A stretch of DNA of 64,000 nucleotides from Antitrichia curtipendula (Eukaryota; Streptophyta; Bryopsida; Hypnales; Leucodontaceae): the NCBI GenBank assembly GCA_951230915.1, contig OX579636.1:28021567-28085566 (forward strand), written 5' to 3'. This document shows, in pieces, positions 47,810-60,295 of the stretch (position 1 is its first letter; the number at the start of each line of letters is the position of its first letter). The notes below the pieces were generated by a model. That model searched no databases and was not told the DNA's origin. It saw only the letters and a list, made by a program, of their open reading frames with translations. The translations under genes were made by a program, and so were the position numbers.

Positions 47810-49550
47810 AAAGAAAAATTAATTGTGAAGAAAACCAAAATGTTGGAAAATATACCAATCCAACTATATGTCATCACAAATCTACTAAACAGTGGGTAAT
47901 AAAAAATTTGCAATTTTTGCACTTGGCCAAGTGCATTGATTGTACATTAGAAAGGATGCATTTTTTTTATTTTCATAAATGTAGTATGCCATTTCCTAAA
48001 GTAAAGGAGTGTTTTGTTCTTCGTAAATTTTAGGATGTTCAAATTCCATTTCTGTTGCAGAGAGCTCACTACTATGCTTCATTTGATTAGTGGGACGTAC
48101 ACTACAATATTATACAAATTTGTATTTTTATAAACAAGATTACTTCAAAGCTCTTTTAAAAAAATTACAAAATACAAATTTTGTTCCTTATTCCTTTTTT
48201 TTCCAGTAATCATTTATATAATATTATCAAAAATTTGTATTGAGTTTGAAAAGTAGCACACTATCAATTTATTATCATTTGATTGCAAAACTAGAACAAA
48301 AAAGTTTTAAATCAAAGGACATTGAACTATCCTATGTTAATAATAATAGAATTGCATAAAAGAACCATCTATTTCATTGTTTTCTATCATAATAATATTC
48401 AACAATTTAATTGGAAATGCAACTTTGTCACCAACTTTTGTATTTTACTACAATAAATGAATATTTTACTATTTTATGACCTTGAAATTTTGTCCATTTA
48501 TGAAAATCTATTACAATTTTAGGTGAGTAATATAATCATTAAGGTTACATTGTATATTTGTTTTAGGAGATCCAATGACTCTTCTAGGCTATCAAAGCAA
48601 CATTGTTTGAAAAAAATATAATTTCAATTGCTATCACCTCCTCTTACATTTGTCTCTATGTGAAAGGAAAAAAAATGAAAAAAAGAATTCTATCACTTCA
48701 AGGAGGGCAAGGCTATAATCCTACCTACAACAGGCTCATCTATACAGAACAATGAAATTAGGTTGCCTTAACAATTGGTTCCTTTTATCCCAAAAAATTA
48801 CCTCATGACTCACCACTTGTCCACACGGAGGCGCATCAATGTGACTTTTTGAACCTGGCCTTGAACTAGTGCACCAACCCATGTTGGGTTCAAACACACA
48901 CATGGTTATAGGTTGATGAAAATTATTGCATCCTTGTACAATAATTATAAATATAAATATTTATATAGTGTACTACAAATGTTGAGGAATTAGTGAGGGG
49001 CAACCTAATTTTGAGTATCATTTAGTGTTAACTTAGTAGCTTCTAAGGTAGCATCACCCAAAACCGTCACTTCTAAAATCTTGGAAAATCTTGAAAAGTG
49101 AACAGATGTGATCACAAGGATGTACTACATCTATTTATCAGACCCTAATGTTAGTGAATGTGTGTATTAAACTCTTGTGTATTACACATCCCAAAATTCT
49201 CAAAATTGCAAACAAAAATTGCAAAAGAAGCTGACTGCAATCGTAGGGAGCATGTGCAAAATTGTGACCAAAAGAACTGCACTTGATTTTGAGTTTAGTT
49301 GTTCTTTTACCATGTAAGTTTTGTTATAGTGTTTCAAGAATTTTGTTGGGGTGTCAGTCTGTCCACAATCATCGTACCTTCAGCTGAAAATCATCTGCTC
49401 TCTGAAGCCTCCAGTTTGCTTGAACCTGAAAGAGTGAGCTTCAATCTGCTCCATGAACCTCGCCTCCATCTATTTTGAGTGGTTTGAATGGAGTTGGAAA
49501 TCTCGTTCAAGATATAATTATCAGTCAAGTACCTGAATTGGGTTTGACAT
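47810..49550. other. AT-rich, no gene seen
   Basis: No frame or terminal repeat recognised. Confidence 0.5.
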
Positions 49551-49932
49551 GCATTGCACTCCTGACCAGCCAGGCAGGAGTGATTCCAGGAGACACATGC
49601 AGAGCTATGTTATGACACAAATGAGAGGCGTGAACATGGCTCAGATGTTTCTTACAGACAAGTCTCACTAGCTTTCAGCTACATCAGCGCTGAAGCGCGC
49701 AACAGAGCTGCTGGGCAGGACCAAGAGTACGGGAAGCTAGCTGCAGGAGGAGGAAGAAGAAGAAGTTTTTGACTGAGCAGGGTGCCAAGGTTTGAAGACA
49801 AGGAGGAGAAGAAGAAAAACTCTCACTGAATGATGCAAAGCTGGTTTGATTGAAGGAGAATAATAATAATTCTGGTCCAGTGACAAACACAAATGGAGGG
49901 TGATTCAGGGGAAATATATGTGAACAAGTAAA

Positions 49933-50316
49933 CTAAAATATTTGTATTCCCTGATTCACCAAACAAGGTGTCAGTTTTAGGTTTTGCTTTGGGAAATAGT
50001 AAGTAAAACTTTGAGGGTTAGTAACTTTGAGGGCTAATAATGATGTAAAATGTATTCCGAACAAGTTGATGGTGAAATGATGCTCTACATTCTGGAAACT
50101 CAAGTACAATGAATGCGACATGAGTGCGCTGCTGCAATATGTTTGAAAACTAGAAAAAAACTCCGTACTCTGATGACCCAGATTCTCAGTGTTGCTGCTG
50201 CTGCTGCTGTGGAGGTTCATGGCAGACTGTGGAACATTTGAGCGTAACTTATGTACCAACTTATGTGCCCACAGAGCCAGCTTCAGTGCTTCCCTACTGT
50301 GAGCAAGTACTTCCAC
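49933..50316 (-). CDS. Unrecognised open frame, first half protein-like
   Basis: Of 127 codons, the first ~55 read like a real protein: MEVLAHSREALKLALWAHK, then LVHKLRSNVPQSAMNLHS, a serine run and LGHQSTEFFSSFQ. The remainder looks like AT-rich readthrough, so this may be one exon ending near 50150. The serine run is coded by a CTG/CAG-type triplet repeat (GCTGCTGCTGCTGCT on the plus strand at ~50192). No family recognised. Confidence 0.3.
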   Translation of the reverse strand: MEVLAHSREALKLALWAHKLVHKLRSNVPQSAMNLHSSSSSNTENLGHQSTEFFSSFQTYCSSALMSHSLYLSFQNVEHHFTINLFGIHFTSLLALKVTNPQSFTYYFPKQNLKLTPCLVNQGIQIF

Positions 50317-51232
50317 CGCATTCTAGGGTCTTTAACTACATAATTTTGACAGTTTTTGGTCTTCACTTTGCATTCAGGGCCTAAGGTTGCCTGTTTCATC
50401 TCGGTCCCATCAATTGATCGCTATGGCCAATTTTCTGTTGCAACATTCACTAGTAATGGCAATATGATTTCTGTTGCTGCCAGTGTTTTGTTGACAAAGG
50501 TTCTCGATGAAATCACATATTTCATTTTTTCATATTTACGGAATGATTTGCTGTTGGAACATGCACCATGGCAATGATTCTCTGACTGTGGCTGAAGAAG
50601 GTTATGGTCGTATTCATGTGCAGCAGCTGTAAATTCATATTTTGGGGTTTGCTGTTGCAATATGCACTGTGGCAATGATTCTCTGGCTGTACGGAGGATG
50701 GAAGTTAAGGTTTGTGTGAAATTGGTGCATTTGAAAAAAGAGCTTTTTATCTAGGAACCAGAGTGGTGTGAGAATGAGTTCCTGAGATTTCAAATTTGTA
50801 GCCATCCTAGAACTGATTGCTCTCAGGTTTCAGTTGGACAATGAACTCCCATCTAAACAAATTGAAACTCTCAAGTTGCAGCACTTGAACGTCACATTTT
50901 GGCAAAATAACAACAATGAGGTTGGGTTCTTGTCTTGCAACATTAGAGAGCTTGAATGTTTCAAAGCATCATTCAGCATTTGAGGTGAGATAGTTTATGT
51001 CAGGGAACAAGCCATATATGTCCATATTGCTACCTGCTTCAGCATTGAATTAGCCTTCATACTTTGAGTAGTTTGACGAACTCACATTTGTGAAAATGGC
51101 ACATTCAAAGTGCCAAGTTTGTGACATTCAAGTGCAGACTCAATAAACTTGAACTAAGGTAACAGGTCCAGAAATCGCCCACCTAAGAGCTGAAACTGAA
51201 TTTTGAGAAGGCGAAACATCTTGAAATATTTA

Positions 51233-51346
51233 TCAGTAAATTTTTCTTGAAAGAGAAGTGGATTTGGCATCTAACCTAAGTCATTTCATATTTTTTTGAG
51301 CTTTTTGCAATTGGTTATGAAATTTTGAAGTTGAACTGACATAGGG
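51233..51346. repeat. Dispersed ~115-bp repeat, copy 3
   Basis: CAGTAAATTTTTCTTGAAAG, GGCATCTAACCTAAGTCATT and GCAATTGGTTATGAAATTTT align with 20972-21090 and 23728-23842. Confidence 0.55.
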
Positions 51347-51358
51347 CTCCAAAATTGT

Positions 51359-51446
51359 CCACCCCTGAAATGTACACTGTTTGTACATCAGTGAAGGCTA
51401 TGAAAAAACAGCATGTACAAATTGTGTACATTTTACAGGTGGGTGG
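51359..51446. repeat. Foldback hairpin of ~88 bp
   Basis: The left arm CCACCCCTGAAATGTACACT continues GTTTGTACAT. The right arm read inward is CCACCCACCTGTAAAATGTA followed by CACAATTTGTACAT. The arms (about 30 bp each, with small indels) are separated by about 25 bases, giving a MITE-like hairpin without an obvious target duplication. Confidence 0.6.
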
Positions 51447-51449
51447 TTC

Positions 51450-53080
51450 TTAATGCCCGAACTATTCTCGAGCCTTCTACCTTAGAAAAGATCTTGGGTC
51501 ACAGAAGCTCATCCATTCTCTGGAATATTATACCCAATTTGACCTTGATGGGCTTGTGATTCTCACGTGATGTATGAGCCACAGTCAGTTTCAACCTTGT
51601 CAGAGACCTGCATTCTTCATATGAGAGTCAATCACTTTCAGAATGTTGTCTTGAGTGTTGGAAAACTTCTTACCAAAGTATGTGATTCAGATTGAAACCA
51701 AAATATTGTATCTTTCTTCTTTTCAAAATAAAACGGCAATTTGCCCAAGAAAAGAGTTCGCTGAAATTACCGTGACCACATTTTTAGGTGGCTGTCTTGA
51801 ACTGTAGCAACTCAAGACACATGTCTTGAACTAGATTTTTACTTGACTTAGATTTTTAGCTTTGAAACCCAAACTGTCTGGGCAACTTAAGCACTGACAA
51901 GTGTCATTTTTGGCACACTGAAAGTTGTCAAAATAATGAATATGAGTGTTTTAAACCCCAATGTCGCATAAAAACACATTCCTCACATTGAACTTGCCAA
52001 GAAGGAGATTGCATGCAGTCGGTTATGTCATTCTTGGTTTCTCATCAAGACTTTGTTTATAACAAACCTCATGTTTGCAAAATTGGCGTGTTTGAGAGTG
52101 CCTAGACTTTGGACTTGCTACCAAAATCTAAGCTAAGATGGTCATATCTGTTATTATGCTATATTTCATAGTGCCAAAATTGTGACCTTTAAGTGCCCAG
52201 TTCTAATCGATGATAGGTACAAATTTGGGGCATATCTTGACCATTTTGAGGTTTTAGTTGGGCAAACCAACTGCTCCATCTAATACCCAACTCAAAACCC
52301 CTCACTACCTTGTTGAGGGGTAGACTGTAGTAGTGGTGACCTCAAGGCCATGACTACAAGAATGGCTGGGTGACACTTCAATGCAAATGTCCATCACCTT
52401 CTTGATGTTCATCTACTCATCATGTCCATGGTTTGGATGTCCTTTGTTTCTTTGATAGATAGGTGGGGCAAGAGGTGATCACCCACTCTTCCTTATGGCA
52501 ATGACAATGTGAGGTCGCCGTTGCTATAGGTGTCCCCAAAGACTAACAAAGAGAATGGTTATAATCTAGAGAGTTTCTTGCATTACAAACCCCATCAAAA
52601 ACATCTTATGAAGTTAGTCATCATTTTATAAAGAAAATGGAGTCATTATAAAAAATTCTATAGTCACTTGGTCCCCCATTCATCTAAGTTCAAGACTCTT
52701 ACTTCCTTATAGGTAGGGACTCCTCAAAGCACCACCTTTTCTTATTAGATCATAGTTACTATCATTAGACTCATTAGGTTTTATTTATTTATTTATTTGT
52801 TGGCAATTGAAAGAGGATTTCAATACACACCAAATTTTTCATTTTGATATTTCATACAATAGTTATAAAGGGTTAGTATTTTTTTTGGTAAATGTTCTAA
52901 AATTGTTTCTTCAATGGAGGTAGATCAATTGATTAACTGGATGTACTGTACATCTAGTGAAAGTGACGCTTTGGGGAGTTTTACCTTGATCACTATTGCA
53001 AAATCTTTGAATTTTTTTTGATTCTGCATTTAATGTTAGTTTGTGTATATCTACTCCAGTCTTAGTTTTTGAGCTTAGCA
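51450..53080. other. No gene seen
   Basis: Moderate-GC repetitive-looking DNA with recurring short phrases (for example GTGACCTTTAAGTGCCCA near 52183). No coherent frame. Confidence 0.45.
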
Positions 53081-56000
53081 CAGACATGATGGATGTCACA
53101 GCAATTTTTGGTGCCAAGAATTGTGCCAGTTTGAAACGAAGTGAACGATGTATGCGCTTTGTGAGACAAAGACCTCTTTGGACACAGGCAGACTCTGAAC
53201 CTGAACAAGTCACTTTTTGAGGCATGGATGCTCAACAACTTCGGAACTGAGTGAAACTCAGAAGCCAGACCTGCAAAGTTTTCTTCGCCCAGGCTTTTGG
53301 AATATGATCCTCGATCAAGTGGTGATGGAGGCCGGGGACGGACCCACAAATGCACCAGGACGCCGAACAATTCAATGCAGACTGTCCACCGGAATTTGGA
53401 ACTTACCTACTCAGGGATGATTGCCTTCCACAGTGCACACTGTTTTTGGTTTTGCGGTGAATCTGCATTAGCCTTGAAGCAGACAAGCGCTACTTTTGCC
53501 ACGCACAGTGTATCTAATTTTTGAATGTAACGTCAATTTCGTGTCATTGGAGAACATCACGGCACGGGCACTCTCAAGGCTTCTGGAACCTTGAAGCTGT
53601 ACCATTTCGATCTAGTTTGTAGAACTTTGTGCAAATGGATGACGTAATTTCTGGCACCTAGAATCGCACCGACATCACACCGACATCGCACCGATGTAAC
53701 AAAATTGATGTTCAACACACCGGACTTTCTTGGAATTCCCTCCAACTAATTTGGAGATTCTGCAGTTTTTCCATGCAAGTTTTTCCTAGTTTTCATGTTT
53801 CCTTGTGTTCTAATGTCACCATGGAGAGATCTTCAAAGAATTCCTATACAAGAAAAAACCATGGATTTTCTTTGTAAGTATTTCATAAATTCTCTCCAAA
53901 TTCCCTGTGTAAAATTCAAATTGGTAGACTTTGTATACATTTTACATTTCAATGTTTTATTCACCTGATATTTGGTAGATTTTAGAAGATGCAATTGTCC
54001 CATATCAATTGTCAAGGGTACGGTGAGGTTGGACACATAAGATTTGTAAATTGTCATGTAATCTCCAAAGCAATGAATTCCACTGATTTCACAATAATCT
54101 AACTTATCTCTAGAGATTGTACAATCTAAGAAATTTTTAAATGTATAAATCAATAAGATTGGAAATTCAATATCTACATTTCCGTCAGATTTCAGCTTTC
54201 AAAATCTATAAACTGTATTGATTATGCAAGCTAAAATCTACATTAAGCTTAGATTTTGGAGGCATAAAACTACATTCTGAAATATTAAATTTCACAAATT
54301 CAATAGATTTGGAGGTGGGGACATCACTGAAAAATGCACAAATTTCCCTGTCTCACATTTCCCTGTGAGAGCTACATTCCCTGTGTACTTGAAAAAAGAC
54401 CAAAAAAACTAAATTCTCGGAGGGGATTTTTGTTATAGTGCCTACAGGGAACATTGAAAATGTTTCTTGTGCAAGTGTAAACCTGGGAATGGAATTCCGG
54501 AACTTCTCACCTTTAACTTTGCTCTCGAGGTTGGATGTGATTTCAATCTGATATGCTGAAGACTGATGTCAATTTTTTTAAAATTGGTGGGTTCTATAAC
54601 TTCGATCGGCACTTTTCAGGTCACCCGACCTGAAACCTTATTCTACATCAGTCCAAATATTTAGAGCATTGTGCAGATGAATGCCACAATTTCGGGCACA
54701 ATGTTGGGTGCCCACAAGTTAACGAAATTGATGATTGATGGTTCCTATTGAGGGTAAACCAATTGCACGAGTGCATCGATTTTTTTTCCTTCACCGTGCA
54801 TAACTAATGTGACTGTCTCACTCCTAAATGTGCGTTATCTACATATGATTGGATTACAGTCCCGTGAATAGAACCTGGTTCAAAGTAAGATTGTTTTAGG
54901 AATCTGTAGACAACGTCATATCAAGAATCTTTTTTTGTAAATTCATGGGGAGGTCTCCCTGTGTATAGTCTCACAAATATTACAAGACCCCCTGGCTGTT
55001 AGGATTTCATGTCGTCTGCGCAGGTCTAAATCGGACTTACAAGTCTAAATTATGTAAGACTATGTATGCCTGTTTAAGCAGATTAAGCTTCATTCTGTTC
55101 AGTGTTGAGCCTTTTGAACTGGGTTCTACACTAAGTTTGGCTAATCTGTATTCAGCTATGTGTTGTTCTTGCGTCTCAACAGCAATCGTTGTGGATGTTA
55201 CAATGGTCACATTCATTAGATTGGTTGGTTTGAGGTGCCGAAACTGTGATATTCAAGTGCCCAGAGCTTCAATAATTAGAAGTTAGTATTGTAGATCTGA
55301 GGTTCAAGATCGTCACCTGAAGAGTGCCAAACTCTAGAAATTTTTCCATTCGCATTTGATGTTTTCAGTAACTCACGGGACTTGATGGAGTCGTTATAGC
55401 TAATTTAGTATTTGCAGCTAGTAGCCTACGACATTCATGAAGCTATGCTAGAAACGGAAATACCAATTTGTTAAATTAGTGGAAATTCAAATCTTCGGCA
55501 CTTATCTTATGGGCACAGTTTGGAATCCCATGTTCCTACATTGGATCCTATAGAAGGAGGAAATTGCCTTAAGTAATGGTGTTAGCAGGACTTCACAGGG
55601 TGAATTAATTGTACATAACCAGTTTGGCAGTTACGTGATTATCAACTCTTTAAGAGAATTTCACCAGTTTGCCCAAAGCATATAACCTCATGTATTGGCA
55701 AATTTCAGTCACTGTACCAAACTGGAACATTGTGTGCTGAGAATTAAGATTTCCAAGTGCTCCTGAAGAGGGGTTTTCGTTGCCCTACTGAAACCTCAGA
55801 GCCTTCATCATTCAAACTCGTCTATCAAGTTCATAGATACGACCATATTTTGTGATTTCCAAGTAATGTTGATCGATAATGATCTTGATAGATGAAGGTC
55901 TCTTATCCACTCAGCAAGCCTAAACGTTAATTTCGTTAAATTGGCAGAATTCCACGATTTTGACACTTCCAGTGCTCCCGCTCGGTCTGAAACAAAAATC

Positions 56001-56095
56001 TATACCTGTCCTAGTTCTAAGAGCTCTGTGCAGATGAATGTCGGTCTTTGGTGCCCAGAATTACACCAATTCAACGAAATTGATGATGTGCTCAT
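53080..56095. repeat. Four scattered copies of a degenerate ~80-bp motif
   Basis: A theme of 'TTTGTGCA-ATG-ATG...TTTC-GGCAC..AGAATTGCACC...AACAAAATTGATG' appears at about 53085-53140 (partial), 53620-53712, 54660-54735 and 56022-56088. Each is preceded by a 'GGCACTT/ACCTGAAACC' phrase. Copies differ a lot, so this is an old dispersed family. Confidence 0.45.
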
Positions 56096-56664
56096 CAGAT
56101 GAGAATAGAGGCTGAGGGAATTGAATAAACAAAGCCTTTTAGCGTCCTGAGGGCTGTTTCTTTATCGAAAAGGGCAACTCAAACTTCAGAAGTGGAGACG
56201 AATCAGATGATTTAGTGAATGATTTTTGGAAAGAATGCAATGGCTTTTGAAGCATTATTGGTGTGATTCAGTCTTTCAATATTTCTGCGATTTTGACTTT
56301 CGAGTGTAGATGGGTTCACTTTTTAAGAAGTTGCCCATCTGAAACTTGAAACCTTGGAGCTCCGAAATTTAAGAAGGATATAGACCCTAAATAGCCAGCT
56401 CCAGCTCTAGATGGATGGCGTATCAGCTTTGGTCAAACTGAGGGTTTCTCCCAGTTGCATTCTAGATCCGCCTTACACCAACTGAAGCAGATGATACGCT
56501 CTTGAGTGAATGTGCAAAGCAGGGTTGCCAACAACTGCTACCAAACTGGAAACTAACTAAGCCAATGAGATCAAGGAGATGGATGAGCAACTAAGAGGTC
56601 ATGCCGCAATACAAATTGAATGTAAAGCACAATGTGTGGGAGAATATATGATCAGATTTATTAA

Positions 56665-56886
56665 CCCTTAAATGCCTTTATCCTTTTTTGAATTCTGGCA
56701 CATTTTTGCTTATATCTTTGTACAAAAAAATCAATTATAGCAATTTCATGAGATTGGTCATTAAGGAAGGTTGTCTTTTCAACATTCAAGTATTACATTG
56801 GATGAATGAGAAGTTAGTTGGAGTAAATAGTGCATGCAATCCCTCGGTTCATTGTCCATAATATGGACGTCAAGAGTGCTTAAGGG
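56665..56886. mobile_element. 222-bp piggyBac-type MITE with TTAA target sites
   Basis: TTAA at 56661-56664 and 56887-56890 flank an element that begins CCCTTAAATGCC and ends, read inward, CCCTTAAGCACTC. Just inside the right end is a hairpin, GTCCATA/TATGGAC. TTAA duplication with CCC...GGG ends is the piggyBac signature. It is non-coding and would need a transposase from elsewhere. The only one in the window (9597-11420) is dead. Confidence 0.8.
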
Positions 56887-57181
56887 TTAATATGGTGCAT
56901 TTTAAAGCACAATAAATGTGAACTTGAAGTGTAGTGTCACTAAAATCTAGGACAAACATAGATCTGAAAAAATATAAATCTTTGGAAAATTGCCAAAGAA
57001 TTGACAAAAGACCAATTGCTAGCCGATTTTGTTGGACCAAGTCACTAATGACTAGTTCAAGCTACATTGAATGAGGAAGGGAAGAACAATGTGTTAGATA
57101 TGATCTCCACCGGTGGAGGCTCGTCTCCAGAAATTCCACATTTCAAAGTAATACAACAATTTTGTTATAATGGTGTTATTT

Positions 57182-57413
57182 CACTACAAGAGAAAGGGGT
57201 GTTTTAAGTATAGTCCTAGAGATAAAATTTTAAGTAATGACCTTTTTAGGAGATTTTCAGTAAGAATTTACAAGATATTTGTGTCTTTTTAGTAAAATTT
57301 TACTAGAAAGACACAAATATCTTGTAAATTCTTATTGAAAATCTCCTGAAAAGGTCATTACTTAAAATGTTATCTCTAGGACTATACTTAAAACACCCCT
57401 TTCTCTTGTAGTG
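57182..57413. mobile_element. 232-bp CACTA-type foldback MITE
   Basis: The ends are CACTACAAGAGAAAGGGGTG on both strands. The arms pair over nearly the whole length (for example AGACACAAATATCTTGTAAA versus its mirror), leaving a short AT-rich loop near 57295. TTT flanks both sides (57179-57181 and 57414-57416), a 3-bp target duplication as in CACTA elements. The arms are nearly identical, so the insertion is probably recent. Confidence 0.85.
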
Positions 57414-57754
57414 TTTAGAGTGCCAAAACTGTGCAAATCTTTGAAAACTAAGATGGACTAGGTGATTGCAAAGCACGTCAAGTTATCAAAAATAATTGCC
57501 GGTTAGGACCTACCGAGTCATAGGCCTTGCCATAGGCAGCGAGGTTGGTATTGATTGGGGATTATTTTGGATGACTTGGCCTACTTGAAATTGCCTTCTA
57601 CATGAATTTCACTGAAATATTCAAGCAATTTTAAACTTTGCCATTTTCACTCAAATTAGCCAATTTGATCAAAATTCCTCCAGATGCATGCTTTGGGCAG
57701 TGACAATTTCTTCAAATAGTTAGTGTTATATATGTTGATGGAACTAATCTAATT

Positions 57755-57980
57755 GGCCAAATTTGGAGTGCAAAGTACATCGGTAACCATGATTTGCCAA
57801 CACTTCTATAATTTATTTATTTTAGTGTGCTTTCAAAGCGGTATATTTTCTTGGTCCGGTGTCTAAATTTGAGTTTTCTTGTACCTATTCAAAATACTTT
57901 TGAATGTGCTTCCAATGATAAAAATTTCAACTTCTAAGTACAAAGTAATGAAAAATTAGATTTATATTTTCTGGAACAAA
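57755..57980. repeat. Dispersed ~250-bp repeat, copy 2
   Basis: Partner of 22150-22400: GTACATCGGTAACCATGATT, GTACCTATTCAAAATACTTT and AATGATAAAAATTTCAACTT. Confidence 0.6.
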
Positions 57981-57984
57981 TTTT

Positions 57985-60040
57985 AGAGTGTGTTGAGGAT
58001 GAAGTAATGAGGAGACTATGTCACTATGTCATGGATTGATGGAGTCCAATGAAAATGCATAATTTGTGTCATCATGACATTAAATAAAGTGAAATGAAAC
58101 CTCCTATTTAGAAGGTGAAGATTTCCTTTGGGGGTTCAAAGAATCAAATTTTATTGTGCAAATGATTCTTTCTTGGAGATAATAATTACTCAAGAAGGCT
58201 ATCTAAGGGAAAAAATGTTCTCATAAAAGACTTATGGACTATAAGGGGGGTTGCAAGAAAGGTCAATTGATTTTGGTAGTGTTTTGCAAAAGCGCAACTT
58301 TTTAGATTAATACTATGAGTATTGCGAGTATTATGAAACAAAACAATCTCAACTATTGATTTAAAAGATTGACGGCTATTAGTACAATTGACTACTTGCA
58401 AGTACAAAAAAAGTACTATTTGAAAATAAAAAACTCACAGAAAATAGATACAACTAAGTATAAATTAATAGAAAAATAAAAAATCATGAACAAAAAAAAT
58501 GAAAATTGGCCATTGTAAAGATTTGATAGTGATCACATTTTAATAAAAATGAAAGTCAAAACCATCTTCAATGTTCAAAAATGCGTGCACATGGGAGTCC
58601 TATTTGTACAAATATGAAGGCCATAAATAATGTATTTTTAGTTAGGAATGTGTCCTCCTACTATGGGAACAGACCAAAAAAAATTTAGCTCTAGATCGTT
58701 AATTTTGAATATCCCCCAGTACTAAAAAAATCCTATACCTCAAAGTGTGACAAATTAGAAAAATTGAATTTTAAATATGAAATGATTTTCTTAAATTTCT
58801 AAGAAATAAAAGATATGATTACAATCAAATTAATCATCTCCAATAAAAATTTCAAATTCATGGGGTTCGTTCGTCAAATGTTTTAATAGAAAACAGCTTT
58901 GTCACTCTAAATGTGACGCAAAACAAGACCGGTCTTTCTTGCAGTCACCTTATAATTTTCTGTTACCAAGTGCATGCAAGCATGTTACCGTGTTTTAGTA
59001 TTACTTGATATTTAATTGTTTTTCAAATTATGAGTAGCTTTCAATAACCTTGAAATGAGGTCACAAACAAAAATTGTTTGATGGATGACTTAGGATATTT
59101 TAATAGTGGATAGAGAAGCAATTTTTCATCTATATTTTATAGAGGAAAGGGGGCATGTACAACTCCTAAAGCAAGAGTTGACTTCATTGAAGATCATTTT
59201 TTAGGAGTATATAGATTCAATTATAGTGGTAGAAGACCCTTCCATGGCAGTTGTACATGACAAATATTGCCCATTTCATAAATTATGCATGTAGGCATGT
59301 ATATTTAAGACTAGCAACATTTTAACAAAAACTTTAGTAGAACAAGGGACAACACGCCACATGAGCATGGAGGCTTGTCCACCTAAGAGGACAATTGTCC
59401 AATGGTTGATTGCTACAATGTGAAACTACGAAAAATATATTCTTCCCTACTGGGAGGCCTAGGATTCAAAAGCTATTGAAATGCTTTTAAGTATTTGACA
59501 GAAGCTCACAATGTAGAAGCTTGGCAACTTGAGTACATTGTTGAACTTATGATTGAAAGGTATATTGCAAAATTGCCAAAAGTTAGTAAGGATATGGATG
59601 ATTGCTTTGACATGTGTCCACAATGACTATGTTGATTGTTTCACAATCAATATGCCAAAATACTAGGGTGGACAAAACGTAGAGAAGGAAACAAGGATGG
59701 ATTTTCTTTAGAGTTAGTTCTATCCTTTAGTGCATAAGGTTATCTATCCTTTCCCAAAGATTGACCATCCGGAAGAGGGAACAAGAGGTGCATATCATTT
59801 TGGTGTTTCGATTGGCATGTCCAATTGCCAAGTTTCTTTGAGTACTTTTGAATCTCTTTAGGACCCATCCATCCAAGCTTAACATTTGTTGGAATCAACT
59901 AGTGCTACAACTAAATTGAAACACTAGAATGAAATTTGGAAGTGACATAGAAAATAATGATTGCATTGTTGAAGAGAGGTTTGTGAAGAAGTTGTTGTGG
60001 ATTCAGGTACTATTCTCCGTCCCTACACATCCCAATTGTA
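57985..60040. other. AT-rich, no gene supported
   Basis: Fragments such as YLTEAHNVEAWQLEY (plus strand, ~59490) look weakly protein-like but are too short to call. The rest is AT-rich without frames. Confidence 0.4.
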
Positions 60041-60047
60041 ATGTTAG

Positions 60048-60083
60048 CATTTTCACAAGCATCATGTGAAGCTTGTGAAAATG
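60048..60083. repeat. Perfect 13-bp hairpin
   Basis: CATTTTCACAAGC (60048-60060) and GCTTGTGAAAATG (60071-60083) pair exactly around a 10-base loop. No T-run follows at once and no gene ends here, so a terminator role is not supported. Confidence 0.75.
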
Positions 60084-60239
60084 ACCCTCAAACACTAAGA
60101 TGTCAAATGTATTTCCATATAACTCTAATGAATAACATCCAATTTGTGGTTACGTTAAATGATAAAATGTTGACTACAAAGATAATAACAACAACTAAAA
60201 TTAGGATGCAATCTTGCAGGGTGTGGCTAGTACGTGAGC

Positions 60240-60295
60240 CTGGAGCGGGGAGCGGGGAGCGGGGAGTAGGGAAAAAGAGAGCGGGGAGCAAGGAT
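60240..60295. repeat. 8-bp tandem repeat (GGGAGCGG)n
   Basis: GGAGCGGGGAGCGGGGAGCG followed by a degenerate half. It begins a purine-rich strand that continues to about 60810 (60470-60800 is mostly A and G on the plus strand). The charged 79-codon frame at 60540-60779 is a product of that composition. Confidence 0.75.

Noticed and set aside
56990..57045. Text AKELTKDQLLADFVG, reminiscent of a retroelement RNase H end
   Set aside because: About 15 residues, flanked by stops and with no neighbouring retroelement sequence; too short to support.
60048..60083. Perfect hairpin considered as a transcription terminator
   Set aside because: No adjacent gene end and no T-run; intrinsic terminators of this form are not expected in a plant nuclear genome.
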